The notes beneath the pieces were generated by a model. The model did not search any database and was not told where the DNA came from. It saw only the letters and a list, made by a program, of their open reading frames with translations. Positions 8,735 through 16,526 of a stretch of 64,000 nt of DNA are shown here, piece by piece. Each line of letters opens with the position of its first letter. Position 1 is the stretch's first letter. Made by a program: the position numbers and the translations under genes. Source of the stretch: Clostridiaceae bacterium JG1575 (lineage in GTDB: Bacteria > Bacillota > Clostridia > Clostridiales > Clostridiaceae); contig LQGW01000031.1 of assembly GCA_002838815.1 (NCBI GenBank), forward strand, positions 1 through 64,000, written 5' to 3'.

Positions 8735-8739
8735 CATAC

Positions 8740-8815
8740 TGGTCGGAGTGACAAGACTTGAACTTGCGACCTTTAGACCCCCAGTCTAACGCGCTACCAC
8801 CTGCGCTACACCCCG
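8740..8815 (-). tRNA. tRNA-Pro (anticodon GGG)
   Basis: A 76-nt cloverleaf. Acceptor stem CGGGGTG/CACTCCG (one G-U), D arm GCGC..GCGC, anticodon stem TTAGA/TCTAA with loop CTGGGGG (anticodon GGG), T arm with loop TTCAAGT, discriminator A and an encoded CCA end. GGG reads CCC and CCU proline codons. Confidence 0.95.
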
Positions 8816-8913
8816 ACAACATTTTAGATTATATGGTATCGAGGGGAGAATTGCAAGGCTTCTGGGTCTTTTTTTCTGGATTTTTTTGTTTTCTTCGGCG
8901 CTGGGCGCCTTCG

Positions 8914-10365
8914 CTATTTGCCTTGCAACACGTCTTTGATTTTTTCACGGACGCCGTCTGCGCTTTTGCGGTTCGGGACGAACATATAAAGCTTGTACCC
9001 AGGCATGGCGTAGGAAGGCAGTCCCATCTCCCCATGCCCTTTGACCTCTGTGGATTCAATCTCCCAAGGGTTTCCCGAGGCCAGCTGCGCGTTGATCAGC
9101 TCAATTATTTTTTCCTTGGGCATGTTGGTGTCTCCCGATTTCATCATGACGTTGAGCACCGAATGGTAATTTAAGAGAATCGCGGGGGAAACCAGTTTTT
9201 GAATCATCGCGGCCAAAATCTTTTCGTGGTTTCTTCCTCGATCAAAGTCGCCATCTTCCAGGGAGTAGCGCTCGCGGGCAAAGGCCAGCGCCTTCTCCCC
9301 TTCCAAGTGGAGGGCGCCTTTGGGGAAATAGTGCTTCCCTATTGCCGAGGTGAAGCTTTGGTTGTTTTGCACATCCACACCGCCCAAAACATCCACCATG
9401 GTGATGAAGGAGGAGAAATTGATGCGGGTGTAATAGTTGATATCGATATCGAGAAAGTTCTCCAAGGTTTGGATGGAACTGTTGACGCCGTAGAGACCCG
9501 CGTGGGTCAGCTTATCGTATCCGTCGTTGCCGCCACCGGCAATGGGCAGATAGCAGTCTCTGGGGATCGTCGTTAAGAGGATCCGATGCGTCGAAGGGTT
9601 CACCGTCATGATGAGGTTCACATCGCTTCTTGAGACGCTGGAGAGAGCTCCGTAAGTATCAATGCCGCTGATGTACATGCTAAAGGGAGCTTGCGCTTGG
9701 ACGTGTTTTTTGATGTCCGTTATTGGTACGGTGATGGTACCAACTTTCACTTTCTTAGGATCCAACACCCGAGTCTTTTCTTGGAACTGCTTCAAAGAAT
9801 CCTGCACCAAAGAGCGATAGGCTTCATTGAGAATCAGCACGTCGGCTTTTTGATCCAAAAGGTCTTGGGCTCCCTTTAAATAACTGGTGCAGTCTGCCAC
9901 TTGAATGGACATATTCTGCTTGGTTTCCAGTTCTCTTTGGAAAAGGGAGAGGTTCTTGCCGTCTTGTTTTAAGGGAGCGTGGATGGTCGCCCCCTTGAAC
10001 CCTTGGAGGTCTTGGATGGGCGAATCCAGTCGCACGACCAGGGAGAAGCGGATGGCGTCCACTCGCTGGTTTTTATTGAGCTGTGAGAGCGCATTCACGC
10101 CCGACTGCAAGTAGAAGGACCCTACCAATTGAAGGCCCATGACCAAAATCAAAAGCACCGAACAAACGGCAATGACGGGGCGATGAGACCCCTTGCGCAG
10201 CAGCCCAAAGCTTAAAAGAACAAAAAGCAGCGCTGAGACGGTCAAAAGGGCCAGGCGGTATTTCATCGGCAAGAGGCCATTGGCCAGCACGACGACAAAG
10301 AATACCACCAAGCTGCACAGCCCTAAAATCACCAACAATAATTTTAAGATCTTGGATATCTTCAT
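8914..10365 (-). CDS. LytR-CpsA-Psr (LCP) family cell-wall polymer ligase
   Basis: LCP proteins transfer anionic or capsular polymers from undecaprenyl pyrophosphate to peptidoglycan on the outer face of the membrane. This one has 483 residues: three closely spaced hydrophobic segments at the N-terminus (about 8-30, 35-55, 62-85), an accessory region (about 95-215) and then the LCP domain, with SRSDVNLIMTVNP, the catalytic-site stretch TTIPRDCYLPI, NYYTRINF and FARERYSLEDGDFDRGRN. The layout with several membrane spans and an accessory domain resembles the CpsA type more than short LytR proteins. The start at 10365 follows AAAAGGAG. It is a single gene. It may attach a polymer that other wall proteins use. 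Confidence 0.93.
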   Translation of the reverse strand: MKISKILKLLLVILGLCSLVVFFVVVLANGLLPMKYRLALLTVSALLFVLLSFGLLRKGSHRPVIAVCSVLLILVMGLQLVGSFYLQSGVNALSQLNKNQRVDAIRFSLVVRLDSPIQDLQGFKGATIHAPLKQDGKNLSLFQRELETKQNMSIQVADCTSYLKGAQDLLDQKADVLILNEAYRSLVQDSLKQFQEKTRVLDPKKVKVGTITVPITDIKKHVQAQAPFSMYISGIDTYGALSSVSRSDVNLIMTVNPSTHRILLTTIPRDCYLPIAGGGNDGYDKLTHAGLYGVNSSIQTLENFLDIDINYYTRINFSSFITMVDVLGGVDVQNNQSFTSAIGKHYFPKGALHLEGEKALAFARERYSLEDGDFDRGRNHEKILAAMIQKLVSPAILLNYHSVLNVMMKSGDTNMPKEKIIELINAQLASGNPWEIESTEVKGHGEMGLPSYAMPGYKLYMFVPNRKSADGVREKIKDVLQGK

Positions 10366-10529
10366 AATTGGAACTCCTTTTTTGAGGTCTTTTCGTCCAA
10401 AGACGCTCTGCACCAATAAATCATGTCCCCACTATAACATTGACCCCGCATGATTTCGACCATTAATGGCAAACTCTTCCCCTCATTTCCACGGTTTTGC
10501 CGCACCTTGAGCCAAAAGATGCTTGCCCG

Positions 10530-11030
10530 TTACGTGGGCACCACAATCGCTCTTGGGGGATGGCCGCTCTCTTTCAAGAGCTTCACTAGGTCTTGGTACT
10601 TCAACCAAATCGTTGCCGTATTGTCCAAAGGGTGCACGCCGATGAATTCTCGGCGGGTCAATTCCTGATCCACCAGGACCTCCACCGTTCCTTGAACATC
10701 ATGGAATACCGCCAAGGGGCTGACCGCGCCTGGCGTCACCCCAAGACGCTCCATCAAGTAGTCTTCTCGGGCAAAGGAGAGCCGTGTGGAGCCAATGGCT
10801 TCCCGCAAAGACCCCATATTTATGGTCTTGTCTTTGCGAAGAACCACCAAATACCAATGCTTTTTCTTCTCATCGCGCAAAAAGGCGTTTTTTGCCACAT
10901 CGGAAAATTCTTCCTCACTCATGATTTTTGCCATGTCCTCCATGGTCCAAACCGGTGGATGATCCAGTACCTTGAAGGGGATGTGTTTCTCGTTCAAAAG
11001 TTCGTAGATCTCTTCTTTCTTATGGATCAT
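10530..11030 (-). CDS. proX: ProX-type prolyl-tRNA editing protein (Ala-tRNA-Pro deacylase)
   Basis: A 166-residue YbaK/ProX-fold protein that hydrolyses tRNA-Pro mischarged with alanine. Typical stretches are FKVLDHPPVWTMEDM near the start, KNAFLRDEKKKHWYLVVL (with the conserved lysine-rich patch), GVTPGAVSPLAVFHD and VHPLDNTATIWL. These match the ProX/PrdX group, not the Cys-tRNA deacylase group. AAAGGAG precedes the ATG at 11030. The editing-domain-free ProS in this window makes such a protein necessary for accuracy. Nothing besides promoter DNA lies in 10366-10529 and 11031-11360. Confidence 0.93.
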   Translation of the reverse strand: MIHKKEEIYELLNEKHIPFKVLDHPPVWTMEDMAKIMSEEEFSDVAKNAFLRDEKKKHWYLVVLRKDKTINMGSLREAIGSTRLSFAREDYLMERLGVTPGAVSPLAVFHDVQGTVEVLVDQELTRREFIGVHPLDNTATIWLKYQDLVKLLKESGHPPRAIVVPT

Positions 11031-11364
11031 ACTTTCTCCTTTATTGGTGACTCATTCAGCAAATATCGCAATGAGTCTTGAATGCATTCGACCTTTTCAT
11101 CTCTCGCGGAATCGTCAATGTCCTTATCATAAAGGAAAAAGGGGACCTCCTGCAAATGCAATCCCCGCTCTTTTCAAGGCTTGATTAACTTTTTATTATG
11201 AATAAACCCTTTTACTCAGAGAAATCCTCGCTTCGCTATTGCCCCCATTTCTTGATAAGATTGTGATTAATGCGCCTTAAAGCCTGATTCTATTGATAAA
11301 AAATAGATTTTACCCTTTAGAAATTCAGGAGTGTCATCATTTTGTCCTTTGGATGTTTCTTTAC

Positions 11365-11393
11365 TTGATCAATTCACTGAAGTTTTATAAAAT
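11365..11393 (+). promoter_or_regulatory. Promoter of abgT
   Basis: TTGATC (11365-11370), 17-base spacer, TAAAAT (11388-11393), then an AGGAGG site right before the abgT start. The rest of 11031-11364 is AT-rich and shows no gene. Confidence 0.55.
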
Positions 11394-11425
11394 AGGAACA
11401 TTATCATTTCTTCAGGAGGTTTGTT

Positions 11426-12991
11426 ATGACTGAACCTAAGACCCCCAAAAAGGGAGGCGGATTTCTAGGATGGGTGGAACGGGTTGGCAACGCCCTGCCG
11501 CATCCCGCCATGATTTTCGTCATCCTCACAGCCCTCATCATCATCATCTCTGCTTTGGTAACCGCTGCCGGCACTACCGTGACCTTTATGGACGGACGCC
11601 AAGGTAAAGAAGTGACCTTGGGTGCCTACAACCTCTTCACTCGAGATGGCCTCTACTACATGATTACCAGCGCCACTGGAAACTTCACAAGCTTTGCTCC
11701 CCTGGGCACCGTGCTTGTAGCCATGCTGGGCGTGGGCGTCGCGGAATATTCCGGACTGATCAACACCTCGCTGAAAAAACTCCTCTCCAGCGTGCCCAAA
11801 GGCCTATTGACCGCCGTGGTAATTTTTGCGGGCATCATGTCCAACATCGCCTCGGACGCAGGCTATGTCGTGGTCATCCCCTTGGGCGCCATCATGTTTG
11901 CCAACGCAAGACGCCATCCTCTGGCCGGTCTTGCCGCTGCGTTCGCCGGAGTGTCCGCAGGGTTTAGCGCCAACCTTTTGATCGGAACCTTGGATCCTTT
12001 GCTCCAGGGCATCACGCTGGAATCCTTAAAGACCGCCGGCATTCAGTACGGCATCCTCCCTACGGCGAATCTTTACTTTATGATCGTTTCGACCTTTGTG
12101 TTGACTTTCGTGGGCACCATGGTCACCGAGCGCATTGTAGAACCCCGCCTGGGCTCCTACCACGGCGACTACACGAGCGACAACCAGGCCATCACGCCTT
12201 TGGAAAACAAGGGCCTGCGCAACACCGGACTCGTGCTGATCGTCTTCATTTTGGTCATGGCGGCCTTGATGGTTCCCGAAGGCGCCATTTTGAAATCCAA
12301 GGATGCCTTGACGGGCGAAATGAACCTCAATGGATTTTTAGGCCATGGACTGATCTTCGTCATCTTCCTCATGTTCATGCTCTTGGGCCTGACCTATGGA
12401 AAAACCACCGGAAAGATTTCCTCCTCGGATGATCTGGTGGACTCCATGACCGAAGCCATGAAAAGCATGGGCGGCTACTTGGTGTTAGCCTTTTTTGCCG
12501 CACAGTTCGTGTCCTTCTTCGGCAAATCCAACCTGGGCACCATTCTCTCGGTCAAAGGTGCCGAGGGACTGGAAAGCATCGGCTTCAACGGCCTGCCTCT
12601 TGTCTTAGCCTTCATCCTCGTCTCCGCCTTCTTGAATCTTTTCATCGGTTCTGCCTCCGCTAAATGGGCCATCATGGCACCGATCTTCGTCCCCATGATG
12701 TTCCGTATGGGCCTGTCCCCTGAGCTCACCCAAGCCGCCTATCGCGTGGGCGATTCCACGACGAACATCATCACCCCGCTCATGCCCTACTTTGCCATGA
12801 TCGTGGTGCTAGCCAAGCGCTACGATAAAAAAAGCGGCATCGGCACCATCATCTCCACCATGCTGCCTTATTCCCTCTTCTTCCTTTTAGCTTGGTCGCT
12901 CCTGATGATTCTTTGGTACTTCCTGGGCTTGCCCCTTGGACCGGGTGCGCCCATTCACGTCACCAGCCTTTTAGGATCCCTAGCCCTGTAA
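11426..12991 (+). CDS. abgT: AbgT-family transporter (p-aminobenzoyl-glutamate type)
   Basis: A 521-residue inner-membrane carrier with about eleven to thirteen hydrophobic segments. Family landmarks are GWVERVGNALPHPAMIF at the start, APLGTVLVAMLGVGVAEYSGLI, SNIASDAGYVVVIPLGA (hairpin region) and GDSTTNIITPLMPYFAMIV near the C-terminus, all characteristic of AbgT. E. coli AbgT imports the folate breakdown product p-aminobenzoyl-glutamate; some relatives export sulfonamides. TTCAGGAGG precedes the ATG. In this genome stretch an AbgA-like hydrolase gene is found 23 kb away instead of next to it, so the two may still work together. A strong terminator follows. Confidence 0.95.
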   Translation: MTEPKTPKKGGGFLGWVERVGNALPHPAMIFVILTALIIIISALVTAAGTTVTFMDGRQGKEVTLGAYNLFTRDGLYYMITSATGNFTSFAPLGTVLVAMLGVGVAEYSGLINTSLKKLLSSVPKGLLTAVVIFAGIMSNIASDAGYVVVIPLGAIMFANARRHPLAGLAAAFAGVSAGFSANLLIGTLDPLLQGITLESLKTAGIQYGILPTANLYFMIVSTFVLTFVGTMVTERIVEPRLGSYHGDYTSDNQAITPLENKGLRNTGLVLIVFILVMAALMVPEGAILKSKDALTGEMNLNGFLGHGLIFVIFLMFMLLGLTYGKTTGKISSSDDLVDSMTEAMKSMGGYLVLAFFAAQFVSFFGKSNLGTILSVKGAEGLESIGFNGLPLVLAFILVSAFLNLFIGSASAKWAIMAPIFVPMMFRMGLSPELTQAAYRVGDSTTNIITPLMPYFAMIVVLAKRYDKKSGIGTIISTMLPYSLFFLLAWSLLMILWYFLGLPLGPGAPIHVTSLLGSLAL

Positions 12992-13036
12992 GGATCAGAG
13001 ACTGATTTCTTTAAAAAGGTCTTTGATCCTTACGAA

Positions 13037-13082
13037 AAGCCGCCACCCGCTCCGGATCTCATCCGAAGCGGGTGGCGGCTTT
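13037..13082 (+). terminator. Terminator after abgT
   Basis: AAGCCGCCACCCGCT...AGCGGGTGGCGGCTT with an inner TCCGGA/TCCG pairing, followed by TTCTTCTTTC. Confidence 0.85.
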
Positions 13083-13136
13083 CTTCTTTCCAGGCGATGA
13101 GGACGCAGCACCGACAAATCGCCCTTCGGTGACCCC

Positions 13137-14273
13137 TTAAGCCTTCAATAGGCTCTGGGGTTCTTGCGTCTTGTCGGCCGTGACGCCACGATGCTGATAC
13201 ATCGCGTCATAGTATGCCTCGTAGGCGCCGGAGGTGATGTGCTCCATCCAAGATAGGTTCTCAAGGTACCACTGAATGGTCCGCTCGATGCCTTGGTCAA
13301 AGCAGGTTTCAGGAAGCCAAGACAACTCCTGATGAATCTTTTGTGGTGAAATGGCATACCGCAGATCATGACCCGGGCGATCGGCGACGTAGCGGATGAG
13401 GCCCTCTGTGATGGTTTCGGCTCGGGGATCTCCCTCGGGCAGCGCCTCACGAACCTTTTGCAGGATGCTTTTCACAAGATCGATGTTGCGCAGTTCGTTA
13501 TGACCGCCGATGTTATAGACCTCCCCCAAGCGCCCTTCTCGGGACACTAAGTCAATGGCCTTGCAGTGATCCGCCACATAGAGCCAATCTCGGATGTTTT
13601 CTCCTTTTCCGTACACCGGAAGCGGCAAGCCCTTAAGGGCATTGTGGATCATGAGCGGAATGAGTTTTTCGGGGAATTGATAGGGCCCGTAGTTGTTGGA
13701 GCAGCGGGTGATGCAAAAGGGGAACCCATAGGTATCGCCGAAGGCTTTCACAAAGAGGTCGCTGGAGGCTTTGCTCGCACTGTAGGGGCTGTGGGGATCC
13801 AGCGGGGTGGTTTCGGTGAAGAAGGATCCATCATCCGCCAAGGAGCCATAGACTTCGTCCGTGGATACGTGGACAAAGCGCTTGCCGGCGGCGTAGGTCT
13901 TGGGGCCGACTTCCCAAGCCCTTTTGGCCGCCATCAACAGGTTGTAGGTGCCCAAGACGTTGGTGCGGATGAAGACTTCAGGATCCAAAATGGAACGGTC
14001 CACGTGACTCTCAGCGGCCATGTGCACCACAAGATCCACGTCGTAGGTTTCAAACATCCGGGCGACTTCCTTTGAGGAAGTGATGTCGCCTTTTTCGAAA
14101 CGGTAATTGGCGAGGTCTTCCACTTCTTTTAAATTCTCCAGGTTGCCGGCATAGGTCAACGCGTCAAAATTGATGATCTCTACTTGGTCTCCATAGGTTT
14201 CGATCAGGTAATGAATAAAGTTGGAGCCGATAAATCCCGCTCCTCCAGTCACTAAAATGGTTCGACAATCCAC
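13137..14273 (-). CDS. rfbB: dTDP-glucose 4,6-dehydratase
   Basis: Converts dTDP-glucose to dTDP-4-keto-6-deoxyglucose, the branch point for deoxysugars. An extended SDR of 378 residues: NAD-binding TGGAGFIGSN at 9-18, HMAAESHVDRS, the catalytic STDEVYG (137-143) and YSASK (Tyr 164, Lys 168), and NNYGPYQFPEKLIP. The start is a GTG at 14273 with AAAAGGAG at good distance; an ATG 24 bases upstream sits on that site. It is the last gene of the minus-strand glycan operon, 92 bases behind the second EamA-like gene, and shares its direction with no gene in between. The first committed gene, rmlA, is at the other end of the operon. Confidence 0.96.
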   Translation of the reverse strand: MDCRTILVTGGAGFIGSNFIHYLIETYGDQVEIINFDALTYAGNLENLKEVEDLANYRFEKGDITSSKEVARMFETYDVDLVVHMAAESHVDRSILDPEVFIRTNVLGTYNLLMAAKRAWEVGPKTYAAGKRFVHVSTDEVYGSLADDGSFFTETTPLDPHSPYSASKASSDLFVKAFGDTYGFPFCITRCSNNYGPYQFPEKLIPLMIHNALKGLPLPVYGKGENIRDWLYVADHCKAIDLVSREGRLGEVYNIGGHNELRNIDLVKSILQKVREALPEGDPRAETITEGLIRYVADRPGHDLRYAISPQKIHQELSWLPETCFDQGIERTIQWYLENLSWMEHITSGAYEAYYDAMYQHRGVTADKTQEPQSLLKA

Positions 14274-14365
14274 GATTCTTTCTCCTTTTGAGCTCAACTC
14301 GAGCTGGTGGGGTTCGCCTCCGGAACCTCGGGCAATTCCCTCTTAGGTCTAGGGAGGCGCGGCTT

Positions 14366-14710
14366 TTAATAGCCGTGAGAAATGACAATGCCCGCAACGA
14401 TCAGGGCTGCGCCCAGAAGCTTTTTGGCGCCAAGGCGCTCGCCGAAAATCATGCGGCTAAAGAGGGTGACAAATACATAGCTTGACGAAGTCAAGATGGG
14501 GCCGATCTTATAGGAAAGGTGCTGATAGGCCAGGATGTTCAGGCCCATGGTGAGTCCCAAAAGAGCATAGCCCGAGAGCACCCAGGGGTTGATGAATTCC
14601 TCGATGAAGGTGTTTCGCCGTCGGTTGGCGCTTTTTTTGAGCAACACCTGAGAGAGGGCCGCTAAAAAGGCCGCGGCAATCATTACGGCAGCTGCGCTGG
14701 ATTCAGTCAT
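14366..14710 (-). CDS. EamA/SMR-like four-helix membrane protein, second subunit
   Basis: A 114-residue protein with four hydrophobic segments (for example MIAAAFLAALSQVLL at 10-24 and AALIVAGIVIS at the end), the size of SMR and ArnE/ArnF proteins. It contains ALLGLTMGLNILAYQHLSYKIGP and the SRMIFGERLGAKKLLG pattern seen in DMT-superfamily half transporters. It overlaps the neighbouring EamA-like gene by 8 bases (ATGACTGA). Pairs of such small proteins act together as flippases for undecaprenyl-phosphate-linked sugars in the Arn pathway (ArnE/ArnF). I infer the same task here from the context of a GT2 and a GT-C gene. Confidence 0.85.
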   Translation of the reverse strand: MTESSAAAVMIAAAFLAALSQVLLKKSANRRRNTFIEEFINPWVLSGYALLGLTMGLNILAYQHLSYKIGPILTSSSYVFVTLFSRMIFGERLGAKKLLGAALIVAGIVISHGY

Positions 14711-15086
14711 GGCGCGTCACCAAAATAATCCCCGCAATCAACACCATCAGCCCGATCCCTTGATTCCATGTGAGTTCCTCTTGAAAGAGGAACATAGACC
14801 ACAAAAGGGTCCAAAAAAGGCCGAACCCCTTATGAATGTAGGCGATGGAGAGGTCGGTTTCTTTGAGAACCCCCTGCCAGACCACGGCATAGAGTCCGAG
14901 AAACAAAACAAGGAGCGCTACATGCGCGATAAATAGAGGTGCTCGAGGCCCTTGCACTGAGAGCACCATCGCCGATCGCTTGGAGAGGACGCTGACAATG
15001 GAATATAAAAACACCGCCAGCTGAATTTTGCCGACTTCCTTAAAGTTTACGGAACGCCGGGCGGCTTTTAAGCATTCTTTTTCCAT
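14703..15086 (-). CDS. EamA/SMR-like four-helix membrane protein, first subunit
   Basis: A 127-residue protein with about 15 polar N-terminal residues and then four hydrophobic segments: IQLAVFLYSIVSVLSKRSA, then FIAHVALLVLFLGLYAVVW, then the segment with ETDLSIAYIHKGFGLFWT, and IGLMVLIAGIILVT. DMT-type LFQEELTWNQ comes before the last helix. It begins 3 bases after the stop of the SH3 gene, with only a modest GAGGG site, so translation is probably coupled. The two half-size subunits differ clearly in sequence, pointing to a heterodimer. Expected role is flipping the lipid-linked sugar made by the GT2 protein. Multidrug export, the other SMR function, is less likely in this context. Confidence 0.85.
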   Translation of the reverse strand: MEKECLKAARRSVNFKEVGKIQLAVFLYSIVSVLSKRSAMVLSVQGPRAPLFIAHVALLVLFLGLYAVVWQGVLKETDLSIAYIHKGFGLFWTLLWSMFLFQEELTWNQGIGLMVLIAGIILVTRHD

Positions 15087-15089
15087 CCG

Positions 15090-15644
15090 CTACTGCCCTC
15101 GAAGGTATTGGGACGCCACATAGCCCAACTGATCCTTGTAGCGAATCAAGGACCAATCCGCCCCTTTTTGCACCAACTGCACCGTGGAGCTGCGCGGCAC
15201 TGTGGCCAAAATGTCTCCGTCCACCGGACGCTTACGTACGGGCAGATTCACTGTGGTTTTTACCTTATCGCCGTCGCCCGGACCCAAGAGCTTCGCGGCC
15301 ACAAAGCACTCCATTCCGCCGGTGCGAATTTTCGCCCAAGACCCCACCTGGCCGATTTTCTCCACCGAGGCCCCCTTTTCTAGGTGCATAAATGGGGCTT
15401 CCGACATCTGAGGCTCCCGGCGCAAAGGACTCCTTACCAGCACCCGGTGCACGTCCTGAACGATGGGGTCGGAGAGGTGCCCTTGGCTTTTGTACCACTG
15501 GGCCACATTCAAAAAGATGGACAGCAAGGTGATGACGCTTAAGAGGAGTACCAGCACTGAAGGCATGGCAACCCCCTCCGGCGCGGGGGACGATGGCTTG
15601 GTCCGCGGGGGCTTCTTTTCTGATTCATTGTGTTCTTGGATCAT
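15090..15644 (-). CDS. Membrane-anchored protein with two bacterial SH3-like domains
   Basis: 184 residues: a basic cytoplasmic start rich in Pro, Lys and Ser (1-26), one membrane segment (about 27-48, PSVLVLLLSVITLLSIFLNV), then an outside part with two SH3b-like units. The first (about 85-122) has MHLEKGASVEKIGQVGSWAKI, the second (about 130-184) has VNLPVRKRPVDGDILATVP and WSLIRYKDQLGYVASQYL. Such domains often bind peptidoglycan peptides. GAAAGGAG precedes the ATG. It is within the glycan operon, 3 bases behind the SDR gene and 3 bases ahead of the first EamA-like gene. It might position the glycosylation machinery at the wall; this is inference. Confidence 0.85.
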   Translation of the reverse strand: MIQEHNESEKKPPRTKPSSPAPEGVAMPSVLVLLLSVITLLSIFLNVAQWYKSQGHLSDPIVQDVHRVLVRSPLRREPQMSEAPFMHLEKGASVEKIGQVGSWAKIRTGGMECFVAAKLLGPGDGDKVKTTVNLPVRKRPVDGDILATVPRSSTVQLVQKGADWSLIRYKDQLGYVASQYLRGQ

Positions 15645-15647
15645 GGG

Positions 15648-16526
15648 TTATGCTCCTTTCGCCGCCCAGTGGGCTCGAATTTCTCCCAAGGCCTCCTCCA
15701 GGCTGTAGCGCGGGGAAAACCCCCAGTCCCGGTGGATTTTTTCCACTTGCATCTCACATACCGATGCGTCCTCCATGGGGTAGGGAATCTTTTGGAGCGG
15801 GGCGGGGTTTTCAAAGACCCGATTGATGGTGTCGGCCAGCGCGCGAATGCTGATGCGCCCAGGCATCCCGACGTTGTAGATCCCTTGATCTTTGGGATGC
15901 TCAAGGGCCGTCTTGAAGGCGAGAGCCGCATCCTTCACATAGAGGTACTGCCGCTCCCCCACCCCTTCTCCATATAACGTCAAGGGCTGCTGTTGTTGCG
16001 CCGTCTCCATGAAGGTGTTTAATAGATACCCTTTGCGTTCGTTTTCCCCCAGCACTTGAGCCAGGCGCAGGGATTTAAAACAAGTGCCCTGCGTTTGGTT
16101 TAGATGCATCAGGTAGTCATCGGCCATTTTTTTGGACAACCCATAAAGATTCTTGGGGGTGGCCACGTCCTTTTCGCAATAGGGGCAGCGGGACGAGCCT
16201 TGGTAGACGCCGATGGAGGAGGCAAACACCGCATTGGATACTTTGGCGGCGCAAAGCAGTGCCACCGTCTTGACCACCAGGTCCAGATTGGCTAAAAGCT
16301 CCTTTTGGCTAAAGGCCGCCCCGAAGCGGACGCCACTGAGGTGGACGGCCCCCATGCACTCCTTCAACTCCGCCACGAGCGCCTCCTCATCAAATAGCGA
16401 GCGCATCTTCGGCCCCTGGGGGGTCCGGCTCACCACCACCGCTTCAAAGCCATCGGCCTCAAGGCATTCTTGGAGCGCGCCGCCTAAAAAGCCCGTGCCG
16501 CCAAAGATCATAACTTTTGGATGCAT
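15648..16526 (-). CDS. NAD(P)-dependent sugar epimerase/reductase-like SDR
   Basis: A 292-residue extended SDR: GGTGFLGGAL at 9-18 binds the nucleotide, SSIGVYQG carries the serine region, and YGLSK holds Tyr 128 and Lys 132. It also has a small Cys pair (CPYC at 114-117) that I do not recall as a family feature. AAGGAGG precedes the ATG; the gene overlaps the ATP-grasp gene by 19 bases. Its exact reaction cannot be read from sequence. A C-4 keto reduction, a C-5 or C-3 epimerisation of the dTDP sugar, or a later modification are all possible. With the aminotransferase present, a tailoring step on the amino sugar is the likelier choice. Confidence 0.85.
   Translation of the reverse strand: MHPKVMIFGGTGFLGGALQECLEADGFEAVVVSRTPQGPKMRSLFDEEALVAELKECMGAVHLSGVRFGAAFSQKELLANLDLVVKTVALLCAAKVSNAVFASSIGVYQGSSRCPYCEKDVATPKNLYGLSKKMADDYLMHLNQTQGTCFKSLRLAQVLGENERKGYLLNTFMETAQQQQPLTLYGEGVGERQYLYVKDAALAFKTALEHPKDQGIYNVGMPGRISIRALADTINRVFENPAPLQKIPYPMEDASVCEMQVEKIHRDWGFSPRYSLEEALGEIRAHWAAKGA

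Noticed and set aside
13137-14273. Rhamnose biosynthesis cluster
   Set aside because: rmlA and rmlB are present, but rmlC and rmlD are not; the other genes point to a 2-deoxy amino sugar.
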